Program-made: the position numbers and the translations under genes
Shown here: in pieces, positions 25,637 to 32,628 of the stretch
Numbering within the stretch: the first letter of the stretch is position 1
Layout of the letters: every line of letters begins with the position of its first letter
Source: Methyloprofundus sp.
Lineage (GTDB): Bacteria; Pseudomonadota; Gammaproteobacteria; Methylococcales; Methylomonadaceae
DNA length: 35,323 nucleotides
Direction: 5' to 3'
NCBI GenBank assembly: GCA_013138555.1
Contig: WTCN01000199.1
Location: 1 to 35,323 of the forward strand
Notes under the pieces: model-generated
What the model was told of the DNA's origin: nothing
What the model saw: the letters and a program-made list of their open reading frames with translations, nothing else
The model's database searches: none

Positions 25637-26836
25637 TTAATTTTCAAGCCAATGATGAGGGAGTTTGACAACGCCCTGCTCCATACCATCTTGAGACACT
25701 GTTAGCTTTGCAACCTGTAGAGCTGTGTCATAAATATGGATGGAATTTTCACAGCCCAAATAGACATCAACCCAATAATCACCACGAGCTAGGGGGATTT
25801 TATTAAAGACCACTTTTGCGATGCTTTTGCCCTTTTTATCACGATCTAAAGATATGTTGTCAAATTGACTACCCACCATTGTCACGCCACGACTATCAAT
25901 TGTTGTAATTGCAATAGCAATATTAGGAATAGGTAAATTTACAGTCGATACAATCTCTACCTGAATCAATAAATCACTTTTTAAAGAGTGAATTGGAATA
26001 ATTTTCCCAGAAATTTCTTCATTAGAAACAGTCACAGAGACTATTTTAGCAATGTTTTCAGGTAAATGGGGTGTTGTTAGTTGAATGGTGCTTTTATTTT
26101 GATTTAATAGGCTATTTTGATAGCTCATGGTAACGTTCTCAACTGCACCAATCATCTTTATTTCACCGTTCTCTAACCAAATGGCACGATTACAAATCGC
26201 TTCAACCTGATAGAGTGAGTGAGAGCAAAATAAAATGGTTTTGCCGCTGTTTTTTAAATCCATAATTCGGTCAAATGACTGCCGCGCAAAAGCGCCATCA
26301 CCCACGGACAGAGCTTCATCGACCACAAGAATATCAGGATCAACATTAATGGCAACAGAAAAAGCCAGGCGAATATACATACCACTAGAATATGTCTTTA
26401 CTGGCTGGTCGATAAAATCACTTATTCCTGAGAACTCAATAATATCATCAAAGCGTTCAATAATATCAGCATCACTTAAGCCCATAATCGATGCACTCAT
26501 AAAGATATTCTCACGCCCACTAAATTCGGGATTAAAGCCTGCTCCCAATTCTAGTAAGGCAGCAATGCGCCCATTGACTGTAACTTCTCCTCGGCTAGGG
26601 GTTAATGTGCCACATATTAATTGTAACAGGCTAGATTTTCCTGCGCCATTACGTCCAATAATACCAATAACTTCTCCGGGAGTGATTTCGAAATTTATAT
26701 TACGTAAGGCCCAGAATTCCTTAAAAAACTGACGCTTCCCGCGCCATAAAAATTGCTTAAGGCGGTCTTTAGGTTGTGCGTAGAGTTGGTAACATTTATC
26801 TAGGTGAGTAACCTTAATAGCTGGCTTATAAGACAT
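25637..26836 (-). CDS. wzt: Polysaccharide ABC exporter ATPase with C-terminal glycan-binding domain (Wzt)
   Basis: I start this at ATG 26836 (MSYKPAIKV, 399 residues). That overlaps the wzm stop by 11 bases; the frame is open further to 26902 but only through wzm. Walker A GRNGAGKSS is at 61-69, the YSSGM signature at 149-153 and Walker B ILVVDE at 169-174. From about 250 on, a beta-rich C-terminal domain resembles the Wzt domain that recognises the non-reducing end of the finished O-polysaccharide. Its presence implies a capped chain, possibly capped by the methyltransferase in this locus. ATP hydrolysis drives export of the lipid-linked glycan through Wzm. Confidence 0.93.
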   Translation of the reverse strand: MSYKPAIKVTHLDKCYQLYAQPKDRLKQFLWRGKRQFFKEFWALRNINFEITPGEVIGIIGRNGAGKSSLLQLICGTLTPSRGEVTVNGRIAALLELGAGFNPEFSGRENIFMSASIMGLSDADIIERFDDIIEFSGISDFIDQPVKTYSSGMYIRLAFSVAINVDPDILVVDEALSVGDGAFARQSFDRIMDLKNSGKTILFCSHSLYQVEAICNRAIWLENGEIKMIGAVENVTMSYQNSLLNQNKSTIQLTTPHLPENIAKIVSVTVSNEEISGKIIPIHSLKSDLLIQVEIVSTVNLPIPNIAIAITTIDSRGVTMVGSQFDNISLDRDKKGKSIAKVVFNKIPLARGDYWVDVYLGCENSIHIYDTALQVAKLTVSQDGMEQGVVKLPHHWLEN

Positions 26837-27635
26837 CAGCAAACCCTTTGCGTGTTTTATTAAACCAGGCCCAACCCAGCCAAGTGGTGAAAATAGAAAC
26901 AAGACTGTAATATCCCATATTAACCCAGTTAGGCTGTACTCCCCAGATTAGAACGGCGCGTACTTGCTCGACAATTAAAGTAATGGGGTTTAAAAATAAA
27001 TAAGGCCTGATTGGTTCGGGAAGAGCGGACAAAGGGTAAAAAATAGGACTCATAAACAACAATGCAGTGAGAACCATGGTAATAATCTGACTAATATCAC
27101 GAATAAAAACGCCTGTGGCAGCTAAAAACCAGGATATCCCCATAATAAGTAATAAAAAAGGGAGCACAATGACAGGAAGCCATAATGCGGCAAAGCTAAA
27201 ATGATGGCCGTTCAGCGTTAAAAAAAACAGCAAAACCAGAAAACTAGTCATTGCATGAAATAAGGCCGAGCCTAAACTGACCCATGGAAGGATTTCCAAA
27301 GGAAAAATTACTTTTTTAACATAATTAACATTACTTAAAATCAAGCCAGGTGCACGTGCAATGCACTCCGAAAATAAATTATAGATAATTAAACCGGTGA
27401 ATAATACCAAAGCAAACTCATACTGATTTGAATGCTCTTGCCCCCAGCGGGTTTTAAACACAAAGCTAAACACAAAAGTATAAATGACGAGCATTAAAAT
27501 GGGAGTAACAAAAGACCATAATAATCCCAAAAAAGATCCACGATAACGTCCAATGATTTCACGCATAACCATGCGTAAGATTAGGCGGAAATTATCCTGG
27601 AGGCTAGAAATAAAGCTAAATGAGTGATTAGACAT
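26826..27635 (-). CDS. wzm: Polysaccharide ABC exporter permease (Wzm)
   Basis: This is a 269-residue ABC-2 type membrane protein with six predicted helices. The N-terminal coupling region MREIIGRYRGSFLGLLWSF and the later LSALPEPIRPYLFLNPIT are typical of O-antigen/teichoic-acid type exporters. It is the first gene of the minus-strand unit and overlaps wzt, its ATPase partner. The pair moves undecaprenyl-linked glycan to the periplasmic face of the inner membrane. Confidence 0.92.
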   Translation of the reverse strand: MSNHSFSFISSLQDNFRLILRMVMREIIGRYRGSFLGLLWSFVTPILMLVIYTFVFSFVFKTRWGQEHSNQYEFALVLFTGLIIYNLFSECIARAPGLILSNVNYVKKVIFPLEILPWVSLGSALFHAMTSFLVLLFFLTLNGHHFSFAALWLPVIVLPFLLLIMGISWFLAATGVFIRDISQIITMVLTALLFMSPIFYPLSALPEPIRPYLFLNPITLIVEQVRAVLIWGVQPNWVNMGYYSLVSIFTTWLGWAWFNKTRKGFADVL

Positions 27636-27734
27636 AAAAAATATTGAAATATTATGGTAACTTCTTGTTAATAGGGAGGGGGTGCTATGCGGGGGCTAAA
27701 AACTTACTTTCTGGTGATTTTGTAAGCTTTATAT

Positions 27735-27856
27735 CAAGACCTTCGTCAATTTAAATTTTGGTTAAAAAAAACTCATTTTAGATTCATATAAATCAACCAC
27801 TTGTAAGTTGAAGTTACACAAATAATGACTGCTTTTTCATTTTGGCGCAGGTATTG
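27735..27856. repeat. Small element with ends like the 21684/22316 IS motif
   Basis: The left end CAAGACCTTCGTCAATTT (27735-27752) and right end ATTTTGGCGCAGGTATTG (27839-27856) are imperfect inverted repeats of each other. The right end differs from the 22316 copy at one base. The left end continues into TAAATTTTGGTTAAAA, which is also similar to bases following 19687. At 122 bp with no coding capacity, it fits a miniature derivative of the same insertion sequence. Confidence 0.55.
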
Positions 27857-28031
27857 TTATATTGTACTGGTTTCTAGAGTAATAACCCCAATAACTGACA
27901 GCTTTATCCAGTTAATAAAGCGATATGACGCAAACAAGATATAGTGGCATAAAAATTGTGCATAACATCAGTTTATAACATAAAATTGCAGTAACTTCCC
28001 ATTATTTACAGGAAAATACCTATAAAAATAT

Positions 28032-28132
28032 CGTCATTTCCAAAATTCACCTAGTCAAGCTAGGTGCAGGCTTAATTGGGAGTCTAGGTATGATAAGAGA
28101 TTCCTGCTAGCGGCATGCAGGAATAATGACGA
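28032..28132. repeat. CGTCATTCC-type dispersed repeat, copy 2 (inverted)
   Basis: On the minus strand it reads TCGTCATTATTCCTGCATGC, then CGCTAGCAGGAATCTC, and it ends in a GGAAATGACG-like arm at 28032. It contains an additional small stem (CACCTAG/CTAGGTG near 28048-28065). Confidence 0.75.
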
Positions 28133-28235
28133 ACTGCTAAATATTATTAATACCCATTAATAATGAGACGTTACTAAATCTGTTCTTAAGTACTTGTGCA
28201 TAATTATTTTAATATTTTTTATTTTTAAAGACTCG

Positions 28236-28340
28236 TGTAGGGTGAGTAGAGCATCTTTTTGCGAACCCTACCACTCTGGGGAGGATAGATGGGGGTATTA
28301 CGTACCTAAAAAGCAGACGCTTCATTCTACCCATCCTACA
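28236..28340. repeat. TGTAGGGTGAGTAGA-type inverted-repeat element
   Basis: The left arm TGTAGGGTGAGTAGAG (28236) and right arm ATTCTACCCATCCTACA (28324-28340) are inverted copies with few mismatches. The 105-bp element has no gene. It resembles, but is not the same as, the GTAGGGTGGGCA family at 8331 and 35300. Confidence 0.65.
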
Positions 28341-28376
28341 AAAATGTTGAATGTGTTTACATAGCTGCTTACTTGA

Positions 28377-28622
28377 TTATTGTTGTTTCAGTTTTTGGAC
28401 ATTCTCTAGGTTAGCTTTATAAACTGCAACAACTTTATCTACTCCAGATGGAGTCAATCCAGCATTATTTCCTGCCGCTGTATAAGTCGCATAAATGCCA
28501 GATGCAGACATCAGCGAGGCATTAACCATTTGTTGACTTTTGCCTTCATTTTTCATTTGATTTGCTAGTGCAATAAAGCGCTCGGATAATAAATTGTATT
28601 CACGCATTGATTTTTCTGTCAT
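28377..28622 (-). CDS. DUF3144-like small protein
   Basis: This is an 81-residue helical, soluble protein. The pattern RFIALANQMKNEGKSQQMVN, ASLMSASGIYATYTAAGNN and GVDKVVAVYKANLENVQKL fits the DUF3144 family as I remember it. Function is unknown. It stands alone in a repeat-rich region. The ATG at 28622 is preceded on its strand by AAAAGTGTGAAAT, a weak ribosome binding site. Confidence 0.7.
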   Translation of the reverse strand: MTEKSMREYNLLSERFIALANQMKNEGKSQQMVNASLMSASGIYATYTAAGNNAGLTPSGVDKVVAVYKANLENVQKLKQQ

Positions 28623-28702
28623 ATTTCACACTTTTTGTATTGAAAATAGTTATTTTTCGGCATGCTTCATATAAAGTTAAAAGTCGTTTATACTTTTATC
28701 AT

Positions 28703-28776
28703 CGTCATTCCTGCATGTCTTTAGCAGAAATCCAGTATGCACTGGGAGATTCCCGATAAAACAATTCGCGATGACG
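28703..28776. repeat. CGTCATTCC-type dispersed repeat, copy 3
   Basis: It begins CGTCATTCCTGCATGTCTTT, continues AGCAGAAATCC and GAGATTCCCGATAAAA, and closes in GCGATGACG. Size and layout match the copy at 17770, in the same orientation. Confidence 0.8.
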
Positions 28777-29355
28777 GTAATAATAAAATGTAAGCATCAA
28801 CTGATCAATGAAATATGCCTGTTTTTCTTGGTAGCAATATCACTTAAGAATTTAAGCTACGACCTTAAGACGGGACAAAATTGAAAAAAGTCAAGGCTAT
28901 AGATTCTCAGAAATTTAATTTCCAATATTCGGAAGCGGGATCTTTAGTCCTGCCTCCAAGTACTAAAATAATGATAGACATAAACTGACTGCTCAGAATG
29001 CATGGAAATTATTTACTGAAAGTCTATAGTCCGCTTATTTCTGCATCATATATTTTTGACTAAAACACAGAAATTACGCGAAGTTAACTGAACTATTATC
29101 ACTGAAATAGCCAGCAAGGGCAAACAAACTGCGAGAAATCTTGGTGAAATCATTAACTGATCTAAATGTAATGTCCAGTGTCATACTCAGGAAATAAAAT
29201 GGCGGGTAGCCCTTTAAAATAGTTAAGTACTTCTAGTTCAGTGGCTTATATGGTGACAATGGTGAGGAAGTGTTATGTGAAAATAATGCACTCCCTAGGT
29301 ATTAATAACTTTAGAGTAGAGAGTTTTTCACTTTTGTCCACCCTGCGTAACTTAT
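28777..29355. other. 579-base intergenic region without a supported gene
   Basis: Short open frames exist but none has a convincing start or composition. An imperfect hairpin (GGAAGCGGGA at about 28930, TCCTGCCTCC at about 28947) resembles a dispersed repeat. Nothing else stands out. Confidence 0.5.
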
Positions 29356-29772
29356 TTATTTTTTCCAGCAATCATCAGAGTCTCCCGTTCCGGTCTCTGT
29401 TTTGCTTATTCCTGAACCTGTCTTAACAATAGATAGCGTACCGCAGGTCGCATCAGTATAGCCTGGAGTGGCTTTGACTGTGTATGAGCTCGCATCAGGC
29501 GTGCCTACTATTGCAATGGTGTAATTTCCATCAGCGGAGGTCGTGCCAATATTAATATCAGAAAGGCTACTCGCATAGGTAACGTGATTTGCCCGATATT
29601 TCTCCTGTGCCAATTGCGTACTTAGTAACGAGGTTTTAGCATCGCCACGCTTGGCTCTAATAAGATATTCCTGGTAAGACGGGTAAGCGATGCTGCCCAA
29701 AATTCCGATCACAGCGACAACAAGCATGAGTTCAATCAGGGTAAAGCCCCTGCTATTATATGCTTTCTTCAT
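29356..29772 (-). CDS. Type IV pilin-like protein (PilE/minor pilin)
   Basis: This is a 138-residue prepilin. The leader MKKAYNSRG is cut before FTLIELMLVVAVIGILGSIA, the type III signal with glutamate at +5 and the hydrophobic helix of a pilin. YPSYQEYLIRAKRGDAKT and the C-terminal cysteine pair (C in DATCGT and DDCWKK, the D-region disulfide) are typical of PilE-type minor pilins. It is read divergently from the fimT-like gene, 170 bases away. It could be a minor pilin or the tip-initiating pilin of the same cluster; major pilin PilA is less likely given this context. Confidence 0.88.
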   Translation of the reverse strand: MKKAYNSRGFTLIELMLVVAVIGILGSIAYPSYQEYLIRAKRGDAKTSLLSTQLAQEKYRANHVTYASSLSDINIGTTSADGNYTIAIVGTPDASSYTVKATPGYTDATCGTLSIVKTGSGISKTETGTGDSDDCWKK

Positions 29773-29942
29773 AAGAAACCTTTGTAAAAAAAATGAAATA
29801 GTGTTAAAAGCATAGCATAATGTTAGTTAAGAAAGTGGCTATTAAATGAAAATGTAGAATGATTAACATTAATGCAGCTGTAAAAAGTGTATTGTCTACT
29901 CAAAGTAAGAAGTAGCCTAAATTAAATATTCTCCAAGAGATA

Positions 29943-30467
29943 ATGATGATAAATACAAAACAAGTTGCCGGGTTTACTTTAATTGAGCTGATGCTAGTGG
30001 TAGCAATAGCAGGGCTTTTGGCCTCTGTTGCCGTGCCATCGTTTTCTAAGTTACTGGAGCGGAATAAACTTAAGGAAGCTGTAGAAGGCTTGAAGTCAGA
30101 TATGATGTGGATGCGAACTGAAACAGTAAAAAGAAGCTGTAACCTTCGAGTGACTTTTGATAAAGATGCCTGGAGCTATACAATCTTTAGAGCCGCTGGA
30201 GAATGTGATTGCCCTTCAGGGGGAGGTGACTGCAATAATAAAGTTGTTACTGGTTCTCAGTATGCCGGGGTATCCATGAGTAGTGCAGCTTTTTCAGGAG
30301 GAACCTCAACTTTTTTTGATTTTAGAAGGGGAACGGCAGGGATAGCAGGCAATGCCCAGTTAGATACGAGTAATTATCATGTAAGAGTGCTTATTGCTCG
30401 CGTTGGGCGTGTACGCATTTGTAATGTCAGTGATGAGACTGGACTTGCAGGCTATGAAGAGTGCTAA
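29943..30467 (+). CDS. GspH/FimT-type minor pilin
   Basis: This is a 174-residue prepilin. It is processed after G10 (QVAG/FTLIELMLVVAIAGLLASV). The post-helix VPSFSKLLERNKLKEAVEGL and the beta-rich C-terminus with RGTAG and RVGRVRICN match GspH/FimT proteins. These help start pilus assembly with PilV, PilW and PilX. It is the first gene of a plus-strand operon, with 16 bases between its stop and the next start. A CNVSDETGLAGYEEC end provides a C-terminal disulfide. Confidence 0.88.
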   Translation: MMINTKQVAGFTLIELMLVVAIAGLLASVAVPSFSKLLERNKLKEAVEGLKSDMMWMRTETVKRSCNLRVTFDKDAWSYTIFRAAGECDCPSGGGDCNNKVVTGSQYAGVSMSSAAFSGGTSTFFDFRRGTAGIAGNAQLDTSNYHVRVLIARVGRVRICNVSDETGLAGYEEC

Positions 30468-30483
30468 TTGGCAGAGAATAAAT

Positions 30484-31179
30484 ATGAAAAAACAAACGGG
30501 TTTTAGTTTAGTTGAGCTGATGATAGCAATGCTACTCGGTATTATTGTCGTGGGTGGCACAATTGCGATGTATGTTACTACTGTTCGGGGAGGGACGAAT
30601 ACGATAAATTCTGCCCGATTGAACTATGATCTGGACTCGGTGATGCAGATCATGGTCAACGATATTCGACGCGCTGGATATTGGGGCGGGGCAACGGTTA
30701 ATTCACTTGCTGTAAATAACCCTTTTACTGTTTCTGGGACTAATGCAGGTATTCAAATAAGCAATAAGACCGGTGAAGAGGATAATTCATGTATTTTATA
30801 TACCTATGATGAAGATGGTGACGGGACTTTAGAAACAGGGGAATATTTTGGATTTAGGCATAATGGTGATGGTATAGATATGCGTGTTGGGGGGGCATTT
30901 AGTGATTGTGATGGGGCAAGCTGGAATAATATTATTGATAGTGACAAGGTTGTTATTGAAGAGCTCAGTTTTACTGCTAATTACAAATGTTTGAATGTAA
31001 CTCAGAATGATCCAGAGGATGGTGATTGCGCGGGACATATTGCAACAGGTGAAAAAGGGGTAGAAACTCGGCAAATAGATATACTACTGGAAGGTGAGGT
31101 TAAAGGCGATGATGAGGTTACAAAAAGCCTGACAGGCATAGTTAAAGTCAGGAATGAACGTATTTTCATTCAACCGTAA
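30484..31179 (+). CDS. pilW: PilW-type minor pilin with EF-hand-like loop
   Basis: I start at ATG 30484 (231 residues), because the prepilin leader MKKQTG/FSLVELMIAMLLGIIV begins there; the frame is open further upstream but only inside the previous gene. PilW-like proteins join the minor-pilin tip complex. Residues 109-120 read DEDGDGTLETGE, a perfect EF-hand calcium loop spacing (1, 3, 5, G6, 9, 12). The C-terminal QIDILLEGEVKGDDEVTKSL and KVRNERIFIQP is typical of PilW. A 20-base gap leads to pilX. Confidence 0.87.
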   Translation: MKKQTGFSLVELMIAMLLGIIVVGGTIAMYVTTVRGGTNTINSARLNYDLDSVMQIMVNDIRRAGYWGGATVNSLAVNNPFTVSGTNAGIQISNKTGEEDNSCILYTYDEDGDGTLETGEYFGFRHNGDGIDMRVGGAFSDCDGASWNNIIDSDKVVIEELSFTANYKCLNVTQNDPEDGDCAGHIATGEKGVETRQIDILLEGEVKGDDEVTKSLTGIVKVRNERIFIQP

Positions 31180-31199
31180 TTTATTAAGAGGAAAGTCAA

Positions 31200-32603
31200 A
31201 TGAGTCTATCTTTATTAAGCTGTTCTCCTGAAAAACAACGCGGTGCAGCAACTTTATTTGTCGCTGTTATTATGCTGGTCGCGATCACTTTAGTTGCTTT
31301 AGTGAGTAGTAAAACGGTGGTTAATGAAACCAAAATGGCAGCAAATAACTATCGAACGACCCAGGCAGTCGCTGCAGCTAACTATGCGATGGATCTCGGG
31401 GTTAATTATTTTGATACCGGTGGATTTGACCGGCTTAATGAGAAGGATAGCTCGGGAAACCTCGTTCTTGTTGCTGATGGTAATGCTGCTGTTTTAGGTA
31501 ATGATAGTGTGACAGATTCAGTCATCGATATTGACAATGATGGTGATTATGACTCGGATGATGTCAATATGAATGCTTTGAGCCTGGTCTCGACCGATGG
31601 TAAGCAAACGCTGAGTGCAACATTATCATTTAATAATTCCGGGTGTGGCGCGGCAGGGCTCGACTTTAAAGGTGGGGAGATTACCGCCACTGGCTTTAGC
31701 GACGATGGCGAAGCAATGCGCATCATTACGCGCTGTGTAGGTCCTTTGGCGGTATTGCGTAACGATGGTCCTAAGCAGCCTCTTGTGGCTCAAGGGCAGG
31801 TTGCACTGACAGGGAATGCACGTATTATTAATCGTTTTACCAGTACCACTATCTGGTCGGGTGGGCAGGTGACGATTGGCAGCTCATCGGCAATGGAAAC
31901 CTATATAAGATCGGAAGGCGTGACACTCGTAGATGAGGTGGATAGTAGTGGCAATCCAGTAGATGATAGTGATTCAACTACTTTAAATATATCTGATCCG
32001 ACTGATATGGCAAGCTTATTATCGACTGATGACAGTGCTTATACACAACTGGTTTCTAATAGAAACCTGGGTAATGGCCTGGATATCATTGATGATGATA
32101 GTTCCTTAGATACTTTGATCGGCCTTGATTTTTTTAAAAACTTTTTTCATGCGGCTTCGCGTGGTGAGCTGAAATTGCAGGCAGGTAGCCAGGTTTATAC
32201 TGATCTGGGTTCAGCTCTGAATACTGAGAACCCAGAAGTGATTACATCAGGCTTAGTCTGGATCGAAGGTGATCAACTCATGACTGGTGGGACAATAGGA
32301 AGTCTTGAAAAGCCTGCTATTGTTTATGTTCATGGTGATTTTCGAGGGACGGGGGGAGCCAAGATAATCGGTATATTGTATGTGGCAGGCACGTATACGG
32401 TTGCGGGAAGGATCACTATTGTGGGAGCGAATATAGTCGAAGGAACTGATTTTTCTGGTACTGACGAAGCGCCTGCCACTCCGCCAGTTGTGACAGGTCA
32501 TGGCACACTGAGTTTAATCTACTGGGCGGGAATTACCGATTCCGGTACGAATAATGTCGAGGGGCAATCAGCAGTGATCGCAGGTTCGTGGCGCGATTGG
32601 TAG
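31200..32603 (+). CDS. pilX: PilX-type minor pilin, extended
   Basis: This is a 467-residue protein. The N-terminus (KQRGAATLFVAVIMLVAITL, then SSKTVVNETKMAANNY) matches the PilX N-terminal domain, which lacks the usual glutamate at +5. PilX proteins are normally about 170-200 residues, so the C-terminal 280 residues are an addition. Residues 110-121 (DIDNDGDYDSDD) form an EF-hand-like loop. The later part is beta-rich with repeated glycine-containing strands (VALTGNARIINRF, GGQVTIGSSSAMETYIRS) reminiscent of a beta-helix. It lies between pilW and the pilV-like gene with short gaps. Confidence 0.82.
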   Translation: MSLSLLSCSPEKQRGAATLFVAVIMLVAITLVALVSSKTVVNETKMAANNYRTTQAVAAANYAMDLGVNYFDTGGFDRLNEKDSSGNLVLVADGNAAVLGNDSVTDSVIDIDNDGDYDSDDVNMNALSLVSTDGKQTLSATLSFNNSGCGAAGLDFKGGEITATGFSDDGEAMRIITRCVGPLAVLRNDGPKQPLVAQGQVALTGNARIINRFTSTTIWSGGQVTIGSSSAMETYIRSEGVTLVDEVDSSGNPVDDSDSTTLNISDPTDMASLLSTDDSAYTQLVSNRNLGNGLDIIDDDSSLDTLIGLDFFKNFFHAASRGELKLQAGSQVYTDLGSALNTENPEVITSGLVWIEGDQLMTGGTIGSLEKPAIVYVHGDFRGTGGAKIIGILYVAGTYTVAGRITIVGANIVEGTDFSGTDEAPATPPVVTGHGTLSLIYWAGITDSGTNNVEGQSAVIAGSWRDW

Positions 32604-32628
32604 TAATACTATTTTTAGGGGCATTAAG

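Larger units (their letters stand above)
27636..28376. other. 741-base intergenic region filled with short repeats
   Basis: Upstream of wzm there is no gene. The region holds three small palindromic elements (27735-27856, 28032-28132, 28236-28340) described separately. The AT-rich stretch next to 27636 presumably carries the promoter of the export operon. Confidence 0.55.

Noticed and set aside
26837..26902. Upstream start for wzt
   Set aside because: The extra 22 residues overlap wzm coding sequence; MSYKPAIKV at 26836 matches usual Wzt starts and gives a short, typical overlap.
13216..29355. CRISPR array
   Set aside because: The repeats seen are few, of different families and not regularly spaced; no cas-like gene is present.
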